Source of the DNA: Actinomycetota bacterium
Lineage (GTDB): Bacteria; Actinomycetota; Actinomycetes; S36-B12
Direction of reading: 5' to 3'
Assembly (NCBI GenBank): GCA_947499275.1
Contig: CANMNM010000049.1
Span: 1 to 7,934 of the forward strand
DNA: 7,934 nucleotides
Part shown: positions 1 through 6,660 of the stretch, in pieces
Layout: the number at the start of each line of letters is the position of its first letter
Position numbering within the stretch: the first letter of the stretch is position 1
Position numbers and translations under genes: made by a program
The notes under the pieces: generated by a model
What the model was told of the DNA's origin: nothing
What the model saw: the letters and a program-made list of their open reading frames with translations, nothing else
The model's database searches: none

Positions 1-120
1 GTCCGTTGCGCCGAGTTGTGCGGAATGCACCACGCCTATATGCAAACGCAAATTCAGGTACTAGAACAGGACGCCTTCGATTCATGGGTCCGTGAAAGCG
101 GAGGAAAGAAGACCTCATGA
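1..120 (+). CDS. ctaC: Cytochrome c oxidase subunit II, C-terminal end (partial)
   Basis: Only the last 39 codons are present; the gene begins upstream of the window. The visible part holds the CuA motif CAELCGMHHAYM at residues 3-14 of the fragment. It supplies both bridging cysteines, the Glu whose backbone binds copper, the His and the Met of the binuclear CuA centre. CuA takes electrons from cytochrome c on the outer face of the membrane and passes them to heme a in subunit I. A short hydrophilic tail of 25 residues follows, with no fused cytochrome c domain, so this is not a caa3-type subunit II with a C-terminal heme c. The TGA stop overlaps the ATG of ctaD in ATGA. The motif makes the assignment secure although the protein is truncated by the window edge. 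Confidence 0.93.
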   Translation, partial: VRCAELCGMHHAYMQTQIQVLEQDAFDSWVRESGGKKTS

Positions 121-2081
121 GCGTTGACGCAGCGGTAGAAACGAAAACAGTATTTGGTTCCGAAGTTCCACAACCACCACAACATGGTGCGGCTGGCGGC
201 GTAATGAGAAGGCTGAACTTTGGCACAGGGCTTGTCTGTGGCATTGGATTGGCAACCATCGCCGGTTGGGTCACGGCGATAATCACCCCTAGCTCAGCAT
301 CAAGTGACACTTTCGCCCCGATGGAACCAACCTATGTGTATCTTGCAGTTCTCCTTGGCTGGTTCATCGGATTCATGTTGGGAATGGGTGCATTCGTTGG
401 TCCACTGCGTTGGGTTGTCGGTCGAGACATTACCCACTCGGACGCCGAATACATGGCCGGGAAAGACCTCGGCCGCAAGCGCTACTGGAAATACACCACC
501 GATCACAAAGTCGTGGGAATTCAGTACCTAATAGTCGCAATGCTTGTTCTTGGTTTTGCCGGTTTGCTTGCCATGCTTATTCGAACAGAGCTTGGTATGA
601 CCTGGACTTCGCTGTTCACCCCCTCCTTCTATAACAGCATGATCGGTACTCATGGAATTGCCATGATTATTGGCATGATTGTTATTATTAGTGGGCCACT
701 AGGTAACTTCATCGTCCCCATGATGATCGGTGCCCGTGATATGGCGTTCCCACGCTTGAATGCTTTGTCTCTGTGGCTATTTGTATCCGCGGTTCCCATG
801 CTGGTCAGCTCGATGTTTATGGGTGGAATCCAAGACGGCTGGTCCGTGTATTACCCGCTGTCAGCACAGGCACCTCCTGGAATGCTGGGTTATCAGCTGA
901 CCATCATTGTTTTTGCAATTTCCACGGCAGTCGCGAGCGTCAACTTGATGACCACAATCTTGACCATGCGTGCAAAAGGCATGACCTGGTCGCGCACGCC
1001 AATTTTTGTATATGGAATTTTTGCGGCATCAGTAATGGGGCTTTATGCATTCCCGTTTTTCCAGTACGCACAGATTCTTGGGTTGAGCGACCGAGTTTTT
1101 AACACTTCGTTTTTTGACCCGCTTAACGGCGGCAGTGTTTGGCTCTATGAGAATCTTTTTTGGCTTCTCGGTCACCCTGAGGTTTATGTCATCTTGATTC
1201 CATCCATGGCCGTGGCCCTTGAATTGATGCCGGTATTCCTACGCAAACCTTTGTTTTCATTCAACTTTGCAGTGGCGGGCATCGTTGGCGTAGTTGCATT
1301 GAGTGGCTTGGTGTGGGCCCACCACATGTATATGACAGGTTGGGCGCCCGCCGCTAACTACCCATTCATGCTCTCAACTGAGTTGATCTCGATTCCGGTG
1401 GGCTTTTTGGTACTTGTTGCGATTGGCACTTTCTGGCGCGGTACCGCCTGGACTCGACTGCCGCTTATGGCGGTTTACGCGGTTGTTTTCAACAAGATGA
1501 TTGGCGGCGTCACCGGGGTATATCTCTCGGACGTTCCGGCCGACCAGTACTTCCACGGCAGCATGTTTGTGGTAGCCCACTTCCACTACATGCTTATGGG
1601 AGCGGGTCTTTTCGGCGCGATGGCCGGAATTGCATTCTTCTTCCCCAAAATGACGGGTCGTTTCTTGGACGAGCGAGTCGGTTCGATTGGACTGTGGACC
1701 GCCTTCATCGGTTTCCAGATCACGTTTATGTCCATGTTTGTTGCCGGATTGCAGGGCCAACCTCGACGAGTACTTGATTTTGATGATCAGTTCAATCTTT
1801 CCAACTGGATTTCAACGATTGGCGCCTACGTCATTGGGATAGGAATGTTGATCTTCCTCTCGGCGATCATCACTTCATGGCGTTCGGGAGTCCTTGCCTC
1901 GAGCAATCCTTGGGGTTCCAAGTCCCTTGAATGGCAGACAGCAACTCCGGTTCCCTTGGAGAACTTCCCCGTGCTGCCGGTCGTGACAGAGCGCCCCTAC
2001 GACTACGGCGTCCCAGACCCCTATGAGGCCGAGCTCGATTCAACTGATCAAGACCTCACGGAGAAAGCGGGTACCAAGTGA
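117..2081 (+). CDS. ctaD: Cytochrome c oxidase subunit I, aa3-type, K-pathway residues absent
   Basis: Catalytic subunit of a heme-copper oxidase that reduces O2 to water and pumps protons. Aligning motifs by eye to Paracoccus gives heme a ligands H179 and H490, heme a3 ligand H488, CuB ligands H353, H402 and H403, and the cross-linking Tyr357 in GHPEVY. D-pathway residues are intact: N197, D208, N215 and E355. The K-pathway is not: positions matching S291, T351 and K354 of Paracoccus are L368, V428 and L431. The Mg-site HD pair is H480-G481. The Arg pair R550-R551 that contacts heme propionates is kept. The usual domain begins near TTDHK at residue 127, so about 120 residues precede it, including two hydrophobic segments (37-57 and 72-95). 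A long hydrophilic tail follows residue 590. The ATG overlaps the ctaC stop; GGAGG lies 12 bases upstream, a long spacing. M30 is a less likely alternative start. Identity is secure; the pathway reading rests on a gap-free hand alignment of helices VII-VIII. Confidence 0.96.
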   Translation: MSVDAAVETKTVFGSEVPQPPQHGAAGGVMRRLNFGTGLVCGIGLATIAGWVTAIITPSSASSDTFAPMEPTYVYLAVLLGWFIGFMLGMGAFVGPLRWVVGRDITHSDAEYMAGKDLGRKRYWKYTTDHKVVGIQYLIVAMLVLGFAGLLAMLIRTELGMTWTSLFTPSFYNSMIGTHGIAMIIGMIVIISGPLGNFIVPMMIGARDMAFPRLNALSLWLFVSAVPMLVSSMFMGGIQDGWSVYYPLSAQAPPGMLGYQLTIIVFAISTAVASVNLMTTILTMRAKGMTWSRTPIFVYGIFAASVMGLYAFPFFQYAQILGLSDRVFNTSFFDPLNGGSVWLYENLFWLLGHPEVYVILIPSMAVALELMPVFLRKPLFSFNFAVAGIVGVVALSGLVWAHHMYMTGWAPAANYPFMLSTELISIPVGFLVLVAIGTFWRGTAWTRLPLMAVYAVVFNKMIGGVTGVYLSDVPADQYFHGSMFVVAHFHYMLMGAGLFGAMAGIAFFFPKMTGRFLDERVGSIGLWTAFIGFQITFMSMFVAGLQGQPRRVLDFDDQFNLSNWISTIGAYVIGIGMLIFLSAIITSWRSGVLASSNPWGSKSLEWQTATPVPLENFPVLPVVTERPYDYGVPDPYEAELDSTDQDLTEKAGTK

Positions 2082-2782
2082 GCACTTCGACTTTCCCCGT
2101 TTCGCCAACAACAGGGGAACCAATTTCAACGATGGCCAGGCGTTCACGGCTGGGCTTGTGGTTTTTCATCGTTGCTGACGTCGCTGGCACGATTGCTCTC
2201 GTTATCAGTTACACCTATCTGTGGTCACTGAACGTCAATGGGGGTTGGGCGCCTCCAGGCGCGACACTCACCGCCAGTCAAACGAACACCGCTCTTCCAT
2301 CGACACCGCCTAAGGCGACTTTTGCCGCTGAGTGGCCTTTCTGGGCGATCTTTCTCGTGGTGGTTATTGCCACCGCGTTGATGTGGTTTGGGTACCGAAG
2401 TGCACGAAGTGGAAACCATGCAGGATTAATGGTCGGAGCAGGGCTTTCATTCCTGGTAACAGTGGCCGCGTTGGTATTCCAGTGGATTCAAATAAGCACT
2501 TTTCCGTTTGACGCAGGTGATGGTGGTTACGCATCAGCCGTGTTACTCCTGTGCGCCAGTAATATTTTCCACCTCTTGCTATTGCTGTTTCTCGGCATGG
2601 GGATTTTTATGCGGGCACGCAAGGGACTCATTGACAAGACAAATTGGTACCAAGCACAGCTGACCAGCTACTACATGACGTGGGTGTGTGTCGCCTTCAT
2701 TCTCGGCGCGATCCTCACAACCTTCCTGGTTGTGAGCCCAAATACCGATCCAGCGATATTTGGAACCTTTAAACAGCAGTAG
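2078..2782 (+). CDS. ctaE: Cytochrome c oxidase subunit III, divergent five-helix form
   Basis: A 234-residue membrane protein with five predicted helices (about 24-47, 86-105, 117-137, 152-177 and 197-220), the layout of short bacterial COX3 proteins that lack the first two helices of the seven-helix form. Subunit III packs against subunit I and helps keep proton uptake through the D-pathway stable. Assignment rests on the helix pattern, the LGLWFFIVADV opening that resembles the LGMWLFxxSEV start of this family, and the position directly after ctaD. Several hallmark residues are weak: the lipid-binding Glu region reads ADV, only H165 remains of the HxxH pair, and the usual HFVDxxW near the end reads YYMTWVC. 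The start is GTG, overlapping the ctaD stop in GTGA. GGAG about 14 bases upstream is a poor ribosome site, so coupled translation is likely. M19 is a possible alternative start and would still keep all five helices. Confidence 0.78.
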   Translation: MSTSTFPVSPTTGEPISTMARRSRLGLWFFIVADVAGTIALVISYTYLWSLNVNGGWAPPGATLTASQTNTALPSTPPKATFAAEWPFWAIFLVVVIATALMWFGYRSARSGNHAGLMVGAGLSFLVTVAALVFQWIQISTFPFDAGDGGYASAVLLLCASNIFHLLLLLFLGMGIFMRARKGLIDKTNWYQAQLTSYYMTWVCVAFILGAILTTFLVVSPNTDPAIFGTFKQQ

Positions 2783-2786
2783 CTAG

Positions 2787-4274
2787 ATGCTTCCCATTCG
2801 ATTCAACAATCAGATTTCCACACGCGGGTCATTGCTGCTGGCTGGAATCTGTTCGTTAGCGTCGATGTATCTGGTGCTAGCCATGATTGGGGCATTGAGC
2901 GAAAATCAGATTATTGGATTGCCAACGGTTCCCGAGTTAACCTTGTGGGGATTGCCCTTAAGTTTGTTGATCAGAGATGTCGCGATGGCACTCACCGTTG
3001 GATCGGCACTCGTGGGAGGCGTTTTGGCGCCGAAATCCGATGCCCTTTTAGGGCGGGTTACATCCCTGAGTGCATTGGTGTGGCTTCTGGCCATTGTGGC
3101 CCAATCGGTCTTCACCGTTTCTGAGGTACTCGCTTTTTCAATTTCGGATTCACTTAATTTAAACGTTTGGTGGTCGCTCCTTTCGCAGACCACCGTTGGC
3201 CAGGTTATGTTGGTCCAAGCTGTAATGCTTGTTTTTATAGCGCTTTTAGGCTGGGTGGTACTTGATCGCGCCACTGGAATTGTCATTTCAGTACTCGCAA
3301 TTATTGCGGCTTTCCTGCCTGGTCTCACCGGCCATTCCAGTATGACCGAGACCCACAATGCGGCATCCATCAGTCTTGGCATCCACATCGTTGCAATGAG
3401 CGCGTGGATTGGTGGCTTGATTGCCCTTGTGATCTATTTACTGCGCGCCAGCCCTGATTCAGGGGTAGTTATTCGCAGGTTCAGTTCCCTCGCCCTTATC
3501 AGCGTTATAGCCCTCGTTGAGAGTGGATTGTTAAACGCTTCTTTAAGACTTGATGGTCCAGCAGCACTTGTTACCTCTGTTTACGGTGCAATCCTTCTGG
3601 CAAAAATCTCAATTCTGATTGTTCTCATTTCATTTGGCTGGCGAGCTCGCAAGAAAATTAGCGAAAGCGCCGAACAACATCCACTGAACAATGTCGCGAT
3701 TACGTTGCTTGTCGGGCGCGAGATTCTGTGGATGGGCCTAGTCCTGGGGCTTTCAGTTGCACTCTCGCGCACGGCACCCCCCGGTGAATTTCAGCCAGGG
3801 GACCAACTGCTGTGGGTAGCCCTTTTGACACTTGGTTTATTTATGCCATTTTCCCTTTACTATCTGCTCCCACGTGGCAAAGGGACGGTCAAATTCCTCC
3901 ATAAGTACCCGGATGTAAGCGCAATCGCATTGGTCATTTGGATGTATCTCTTCATCACCTTTTTTACATCCGTCGCCATTGGCCAAAGCATCGGTGCCCA
4001 ATGGTTCGCGCTGCTGGGTTCGGTACTTACTATTTTTCTTGGATACCAATTCATCAGTTCGATCTCACTCAATCGGAGCTGGTCGACGGCCGGATTCGCG
4101 GTAGTGGGCATCCCGCTGGTCGGGTGGTGGTTGGAGCGTGAGGTCACGGGTGGACTGGATTGGTCGTTCTGGGTTGTGACCCTCTTCGCGGTGCTGTTCA
4201 TTCTGATCTTGATGCGTCCTGCGCAACCACGATCCACGAAAACCATTGATGATCGTCTTGAGGTATCAACATGA
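2787..4274 (+). CDS. CopD-like polytopic membrane protein with unassigned C-terminal membrane half
   Basis: A 495-residue protein with about a dozen hydrophobic segments. The middle (roughly 140-290) looks like a copper-resistance CopD domain: TGHSSMTETH at 181-190, then H200 and the stretch SAWIGGLIALVIYLL, followed by a helix with VESGLLNASLRL and one ending in WRARKK. In actinobacteria CopD-like domains are often fused to a CtaG-type oxidase assembly domain. Here the C-terminal half (about 340-480) is membrane-embedded but I see no CtaG-like histidine or methionine motifs, so that half is unassigned. A role in bringing copper to CuA or CuB is inferred from the domain and from its place in the oxidase operon. 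The ATG lies 4 bases after the ctaE stop with no clear Shine-Dalgarno, so coupling is likely. Its TGA overlaps the next ATG. Certain as a gene; CopD-like assignment moderate. Confidence 0.72.
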   Translation: MLPIRFNNQISTRGSLLLAGICSLASMYLVLAMIGALSENQIIGLPTVPELTLWGLPLSLLIRDVAMALTVGSALVGGVLAPKSDALLGRVTSLSALVWLLAIVAQSVFTVSEVLAFSISDSLNLNVWWSLLSQTTVGQVMLVQAVMLVFIALLGWVVLDRATGIVISVLAIIAAFLPGLTGHSSMTETHNAASISLGIHIVAMSAWIGGLIALVIYLLRASPDSGVVIRRFSSLALISVIALVESGLLNASLRLDGPAALVTSVYGAILLAKISILIVLISFGWRARKKISESAEQHPLNNVAITLLVGREILWMGLVLGLSVALSRTAPPGEFQPGDQLLWVALLTLGLFMPFSLYYLLPRGKGTVKFLHKYPDVSAIALVIWMYLFITFFTSVAIGQSIGAQWFALLGSVLTIFLGYQFISSISLNRSWSTAGFAVVGIPLVGWWLEREVTGGLDWSFWVVTLFAVLFILILMRPAQPRSTKTIDDRLEVST

Positions 4275-4654
4275 GAGATGCACAGCAGAAGCGAAAAGAT
4301 TTTTGGCAGTTGCATGTGCCGCTAGCAATTGTTTTGGCCTTTTGCGCTTACGCCACCGTGATTGAATTTAGTCGAGCTCAAGAAGGAGTCACCCGCGCCT
4401 GGGTGTACACCTTTCAATGGCCGATTATCGGCATCTTTGCGGTGGTGGTCTGGAATCGCTACCGCAAACATGGCAGCCTGACCAAGTCCATCAGTAAGTA
4501 CTTCCGGGATCGGGCCAAAAGATTCGAAGCAATGGAAGAGGATCCGTCTGCCCCCGAGTTAACGGTTAAAGATCCGGATGAGCTCGCGTGGAAAGAGCAC
4601 GTGGCAAAGATGCAGTTGGAGAATCCACCAGGTGGTCCACCGGAACGGGCTTAA
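4271..4654 (+). CDS. Small two-helix membrane protein, last gene of the oxidase operon
   Basis: A 127-residue protein with two membrane segments (about 13-33 and 44-62) and a charged C-terminal tail of 65 residues. Arg and Lys before helix 1 and after helix 2 predict that both ends face the cytoplasm. The second helix is preceded by RAWVYTFQWP; I recall similar R-x-W-x-Y-x-x-x-W-P signatures in small actinobacterial membrane proteins of unknown role, but cannot confirm homology. The tail ends in a Pro/Gly run, PPGGPP. Translation starts at an ATG overlapping the previous stop, with GAGG seven bases upstream, the best-placed ribosome site in the operon. It could be an accessory oxidase subunit or assembly factor, but it does not look like the four-helix CtaF subunit IV. 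The stop codon interlocks with that of the convergent gene. No function is claimed. Confidence 0.8.
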   Translation: MRDAQQKRKDFWQLHVPLAIVLAFCAYATVIEFSRAQEGVTRAWVYTFQWPIIGIFAVVVWNRYRKHGSLTKSISKYFRDRAKRFEAMEEDPSAPELTVKDPDELAWKEHVAKMQLENPPGGPPERA

Positions 4655-5358
4655 CCCAGTATTCCGATCTGAAAGCTTGCAAGTGCAGTTTCGGGTTCTC
4701 CTTGACCATTGTGTTGATTATTAAAGGGAGTGCTTGCATCAATCCCGCACATTGACTCAACGGGACCGCTCCCACCTGGGTGCTCATTTATCCACTGGGT
4801 GAGATCGTAAACATTTCCATTAACAACCGACCAGCAATCATCGACTGTTGCGTGCAGTGCCACCTCCGACAGAGAGATCGTTGACTTAGGAGGAATAACT
4901 GCAGTTGGGACTGCCATATCTGTATCTTCCAACCAAACCGATTCGGCGCCAGAGTGCCCTGCAAGGATGGTGGTCGTAATAACTGTAAGGGAAACTACGA
5001 CGACGAGTATCCCTGTGATCCTCTTGTAGATTGACGCGGGTTTGGTGTCCAGCCACAACCAGACGGCGCTGAGAGCGGTAAGTCCTAAGGCAGCATAAAA
5101 GGTACGGGTCCCCCATTCTTGGTGGTACTCGGACACAGAATCAACCATGCTGAGGGTCTTGCCCGACTCCGTTGCAAGGAAGGCGCTTCCGGTTGCAATG
5201 ACTAATGTCCCAGCAACAAAATACTTTTGCACTTTGCCACGAAATGGTGGGATCAGGATCATGGCGATCATGCCGATTGCGCTTAGTGGAAGTAGAACAA
5301 CTACCGCATGAATTATGAGTGGATGTGCGGGAATACCAAGAACAAACTCAGGGATCAA
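4651..5358 (-). CDS. DUF2231-type membrane protein fused to an extracytoplasmic cytochrome b5 domain
   Basis: A 235-residue protein in two parts. Residues 1-135 form four helices (about 12-36, 47-64, 85-102 and 112-133) opening with GIPAHPLIIHAVVVLLPL, the signature of the DUF2231 family. H12, H17, H79 and H135 are the histidines of this part and might bind heme. Residues 160-235 are a cytochrome b5-like domain with HPGG (H193) and a second His (H216), spaced 23 apart, close to the classic spacing for two axial heme ligands. C175 and C204 could form a disulfide. Positive residues in loops 36-46 and 103-112 predict those loops inside, so both ends and the b5 domain face outward. The start must be TTG at 5358: a stop lies four codons upstream in frame and the next Met is residue 30, past the signature. 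It overlaps the upstream stop in TTGA. Electron transfer is the likely role; the partner is unknown. Confidence 0.88.
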   Translation of the reverse strand: MIPEFVLGIPAHPLIIHAVVVLLPLSAIGMIAMILIPPFRGKVQKYFVAGTLVIATGSAFLATESGKTLSMVDSVSEYHQEWGTRTFYAALGLTALSAVWLWLDTKPASIYKRITGILVVVVSLTVITTTILAGHSGAESVWLEDTDMAVPTAVIPPKSTISLSEVALHATVDDCWSVVNGNVYDLTQWINEHPGGSGPVESMCGIDASTPFNNQHNGQGEPETALASFQIGILG

Positions 5359-5696
5359 CGTTTTTTCTTAACTATGCCAATTTGATACTCGGCTAAGTTG
5401 GTATTAGGTGATCCTTGACCCGCATGTTGAGCATTAAAAGCTGCTGATGCGTCCTTGCCACACATGGCAATAATTCGACTCGACCCACCCGGGTGTTGAC
5501 TGATCCAAGCCGTAAGGTTGTAGACCTTGCGGTTCACGATAGTCCAACAATCGGTCGGGCTACTGTGAGTTTTTACTGCATTGAGGGTGATCGGCTTAGT
5601 GGTATTGGGGGCTGCATTTATTGCCGTTGGTGACACAATCCCAATGGGAATTAAGAGTGCCAAGGAAACTGCGATCACTCTAGATTTCATTCTCAT
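5355..5696 (-). CDS. Secreted small cytochrome b5-like heme protein
   Basis: A 113-residue protein counted from the ATG at 5696. It begins MRMKSR, then a hydrophobic core and INA before APN, a good Sec signal peptide with a likely cut near residue 28. The open frame extends up to 5741, but the extra 15 residues sit before the signal peptide and look untranslated. The ATG at 5690 is also possible. The mature part is one cytochrome b5-like domain: HPGG gives H68, and H91 lies 23 residues on as the second axial heme ligand. C50 and C79 match the cysteine pair in the b5 domain of the next gene. The shared pattern DCW-VVN-VY-LT-WI-HPGG-MCG-DAS-FN-QH-GQG-QIGI points to duplication from one ancestor. 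No Shine-Dalgarno is seen; CATAAT six bases before the ATG could be a leaderless -10. It ends KKKR inside the overlap with the DUF2231-b5 gene. A periplasmic-side electron carrier is inferred. Confidence 0.87.
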   Translation of the reverse strand: MRMKSRVIAVSLALLIPIGIVSPTAINAAPNTTKPITLNAVKTHSSPTDCWTIVNRKVYNLTAWISQHPGGSSRIIAMCGKDASAAFNAQHAGQGSPNTNLAEYQIGIVKKKR

Positions 5697-5763
5697 GAGT
5701 GAATTATGCGACATGAATTGATGGTGTGCCTGATAACCCACGTTAAGCCGGCCAGGGCAATTG

Positions 5764-6630
5764 TTACGCCGCAGCCTCGAGTACAGCGATTAACTGAGAT
5801 CGAAGATCCTGCGCCCGGAGGGCAATCTCTCGCTGGCGCGCGACATAGGTTGCCCGACCGCCGCTTGTCTCGATCTTGATCGGTTCATAGCCATATTGGG
5901 AGAGGTCATAAGGGCTCGCCTGCATGTCCAGGGTTCGAGCGCTTCGAGCAAGCTCAAAGCAATCGAGGACGAGGGTGCCGGGGATCATTGGCTGAAACCA
6001 CATGCAGTGCTTGTAGAGATCCATATTGGCATGAAGGCAACCCGATTGTTCAATATCTTTCTGGTTATCTCGGGTGGGAATGATGTTCAGGCGATTCACA
6101 TTTTGGGGCGCGGCTTCCTCGGTAAAGAACCGAAAGGCATCGATGTGGGTGCAGCGAAGTCCTAATTCACCGACAAGGGAGTCAATCTGATCCTGGCTCA
6201 CGCGTAGCGGATCCCCATGTCGAATCTCATGTTGATCAGCCTGATACACCATGGCCCATTCGTGTAATCCAAAACAGTTAAATGTCGCCTCACGCACCTG
6301 AGTGTTGCGCAGAAGTTCCAATGTTGAGTCAATTCTTGACCGGTGCTTGATCAGGTAATGCGCGCCTAATTCACAGGTTGTTGCGTTGGAATCGTAATTG
6401 GGAAAATCAAATGTGTCGTTTGAGTTGATTTCCAGAGTGATTCCGACACCGGGAAACCAGGTTTCCAACTTTGTTGGAGTGTAGGGGTAGTACTCAAACA
6501 TGAAGTCGTCAACTGGATCACGTTCACCAATTTGCTTGCGGGAGCGCCTACCCAAGGTGAGAGCACGAGCCCGAATTTGGTGCTCACCCTGAGCTTCCCG
6601 CCATGAAGTGGGAGCGAGTGTGCGGTTCAT
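5764..6630 (-). CDS. Conserved actinobacterial protein often labelled '3-methyladenine DNA glycosylase'; true function uncertain
   Basis: A 288-residue soluble protein counted from the ATG at 6630. The frame is open to 6684, but the extra 18 residues do not resemble the family start and would run into the divergent gene. I recognise the family from its motifs: PVDDFMFEYY (39-48), CFGLHEWAMVY (119-129), LRCTHIDAFRFF (158-169), PTRDNQ (185-190), GCLHANMDLYK (197-207) and DMQASPYDL (235-243). Actinobacterial homologues are often named 3-methyladenine DNA glycosylase. I see no helix-hairpin-helix of AlkA type, no Tag zinc ligands and no AAG fold motif, so that name looks unsupported. The conserved Cys, His and Asp clusters suggest a metal or catalytic site. 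There is no Shine-Dalgarno before the ATG and only 30 bases separate it from the divergent start. The gene is surely real; function is open. Confidence 0.85.
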   Translation of the reverse strand: MNRTLAPTSWREAQGEHQIRARALTLGRRSRKQIGERDPVDDFMFEYYPYTPTKLETWFPGVGITLEINSNDTFDFPNYDSNATTCELGAHYLIKHRSRIDSTLELLRNTQVREATFNCFGLHEWAMVYQADQHEIRHGDPLRVSQDQIDSLVGELGLRCTHIDAFRFFTEEAAPQNVNRLNIIPTRDNQKDIEQSGCLHANMDLYKHCMWFQPMIPGTLVLDCFELARSARTLDMQASPYDLSQYGYEPIKIETSGGRATYVARQREIALRAQDLRSQLIAVLEAAA

Positions 6631-6654
6631 AGAATGGTATTTTGCCAGTAACCT
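6626..6654 (+). promoter_or_regulatory. Possible leaderless promoter for the 6661 gene
   Basis: TTCATA at 6626-6631 (4 of 6 to TTGACA), 17 bases, then TAACCT at 6649-6654 (TANNNT form), then 6 bases to the GTG. A -10 box ending at -7 relative to the start codon puts transcription start on the GTG itself, as in leaderless actinobacterial mRNAs. No Shine-Dalgarno competes with this reading. The -35 box overlaps the start codon of the divergent gene. Confidence 0.42.
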
Positions 6655-6660
6655 GATCAC

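Noticed and set aside
2906..3388. Minus-strand 160-codon frame inside the CopD-like gene
   Set aside because: Composition is a shadow of the membrane protein on the other strand, with no domain, ribosome site or room for an operon.
3860..4315. Minus-strand 151-codon frame across the CopD-like gene end
   Set aside because: It overlaps two supported genes on the opposite strand and shows no recognisable motif.
4625..4641. Alternating CCACC-A-GGTGG-T-CCACC repeats near the operon end as a terminator or switch
   Set aside because: Loops of one base cannot form, no T tract follows, and the pattern is explained by codons for Pro-Pro-Gly-Gly-Pro-Pro.
5355..5372. Run of six A at the end of the b5 gene as a programmed -1 frameshift site that would fuse it to the DUF2231-b5 frame
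   Set aside because: The downstream frame is the -1 frame, but the run is out of phase for a proper slippery heptamer (the P-site codon would re-pair on GAA), and a TTG start in a 4-base overlap explains the layout more simply.
5697..5741. Longer start for the secreted b5 gene
   Set aside because: The added residues are His- and Gln-rich and precede a complete signal peptide that starts naturally at MRMKSR.
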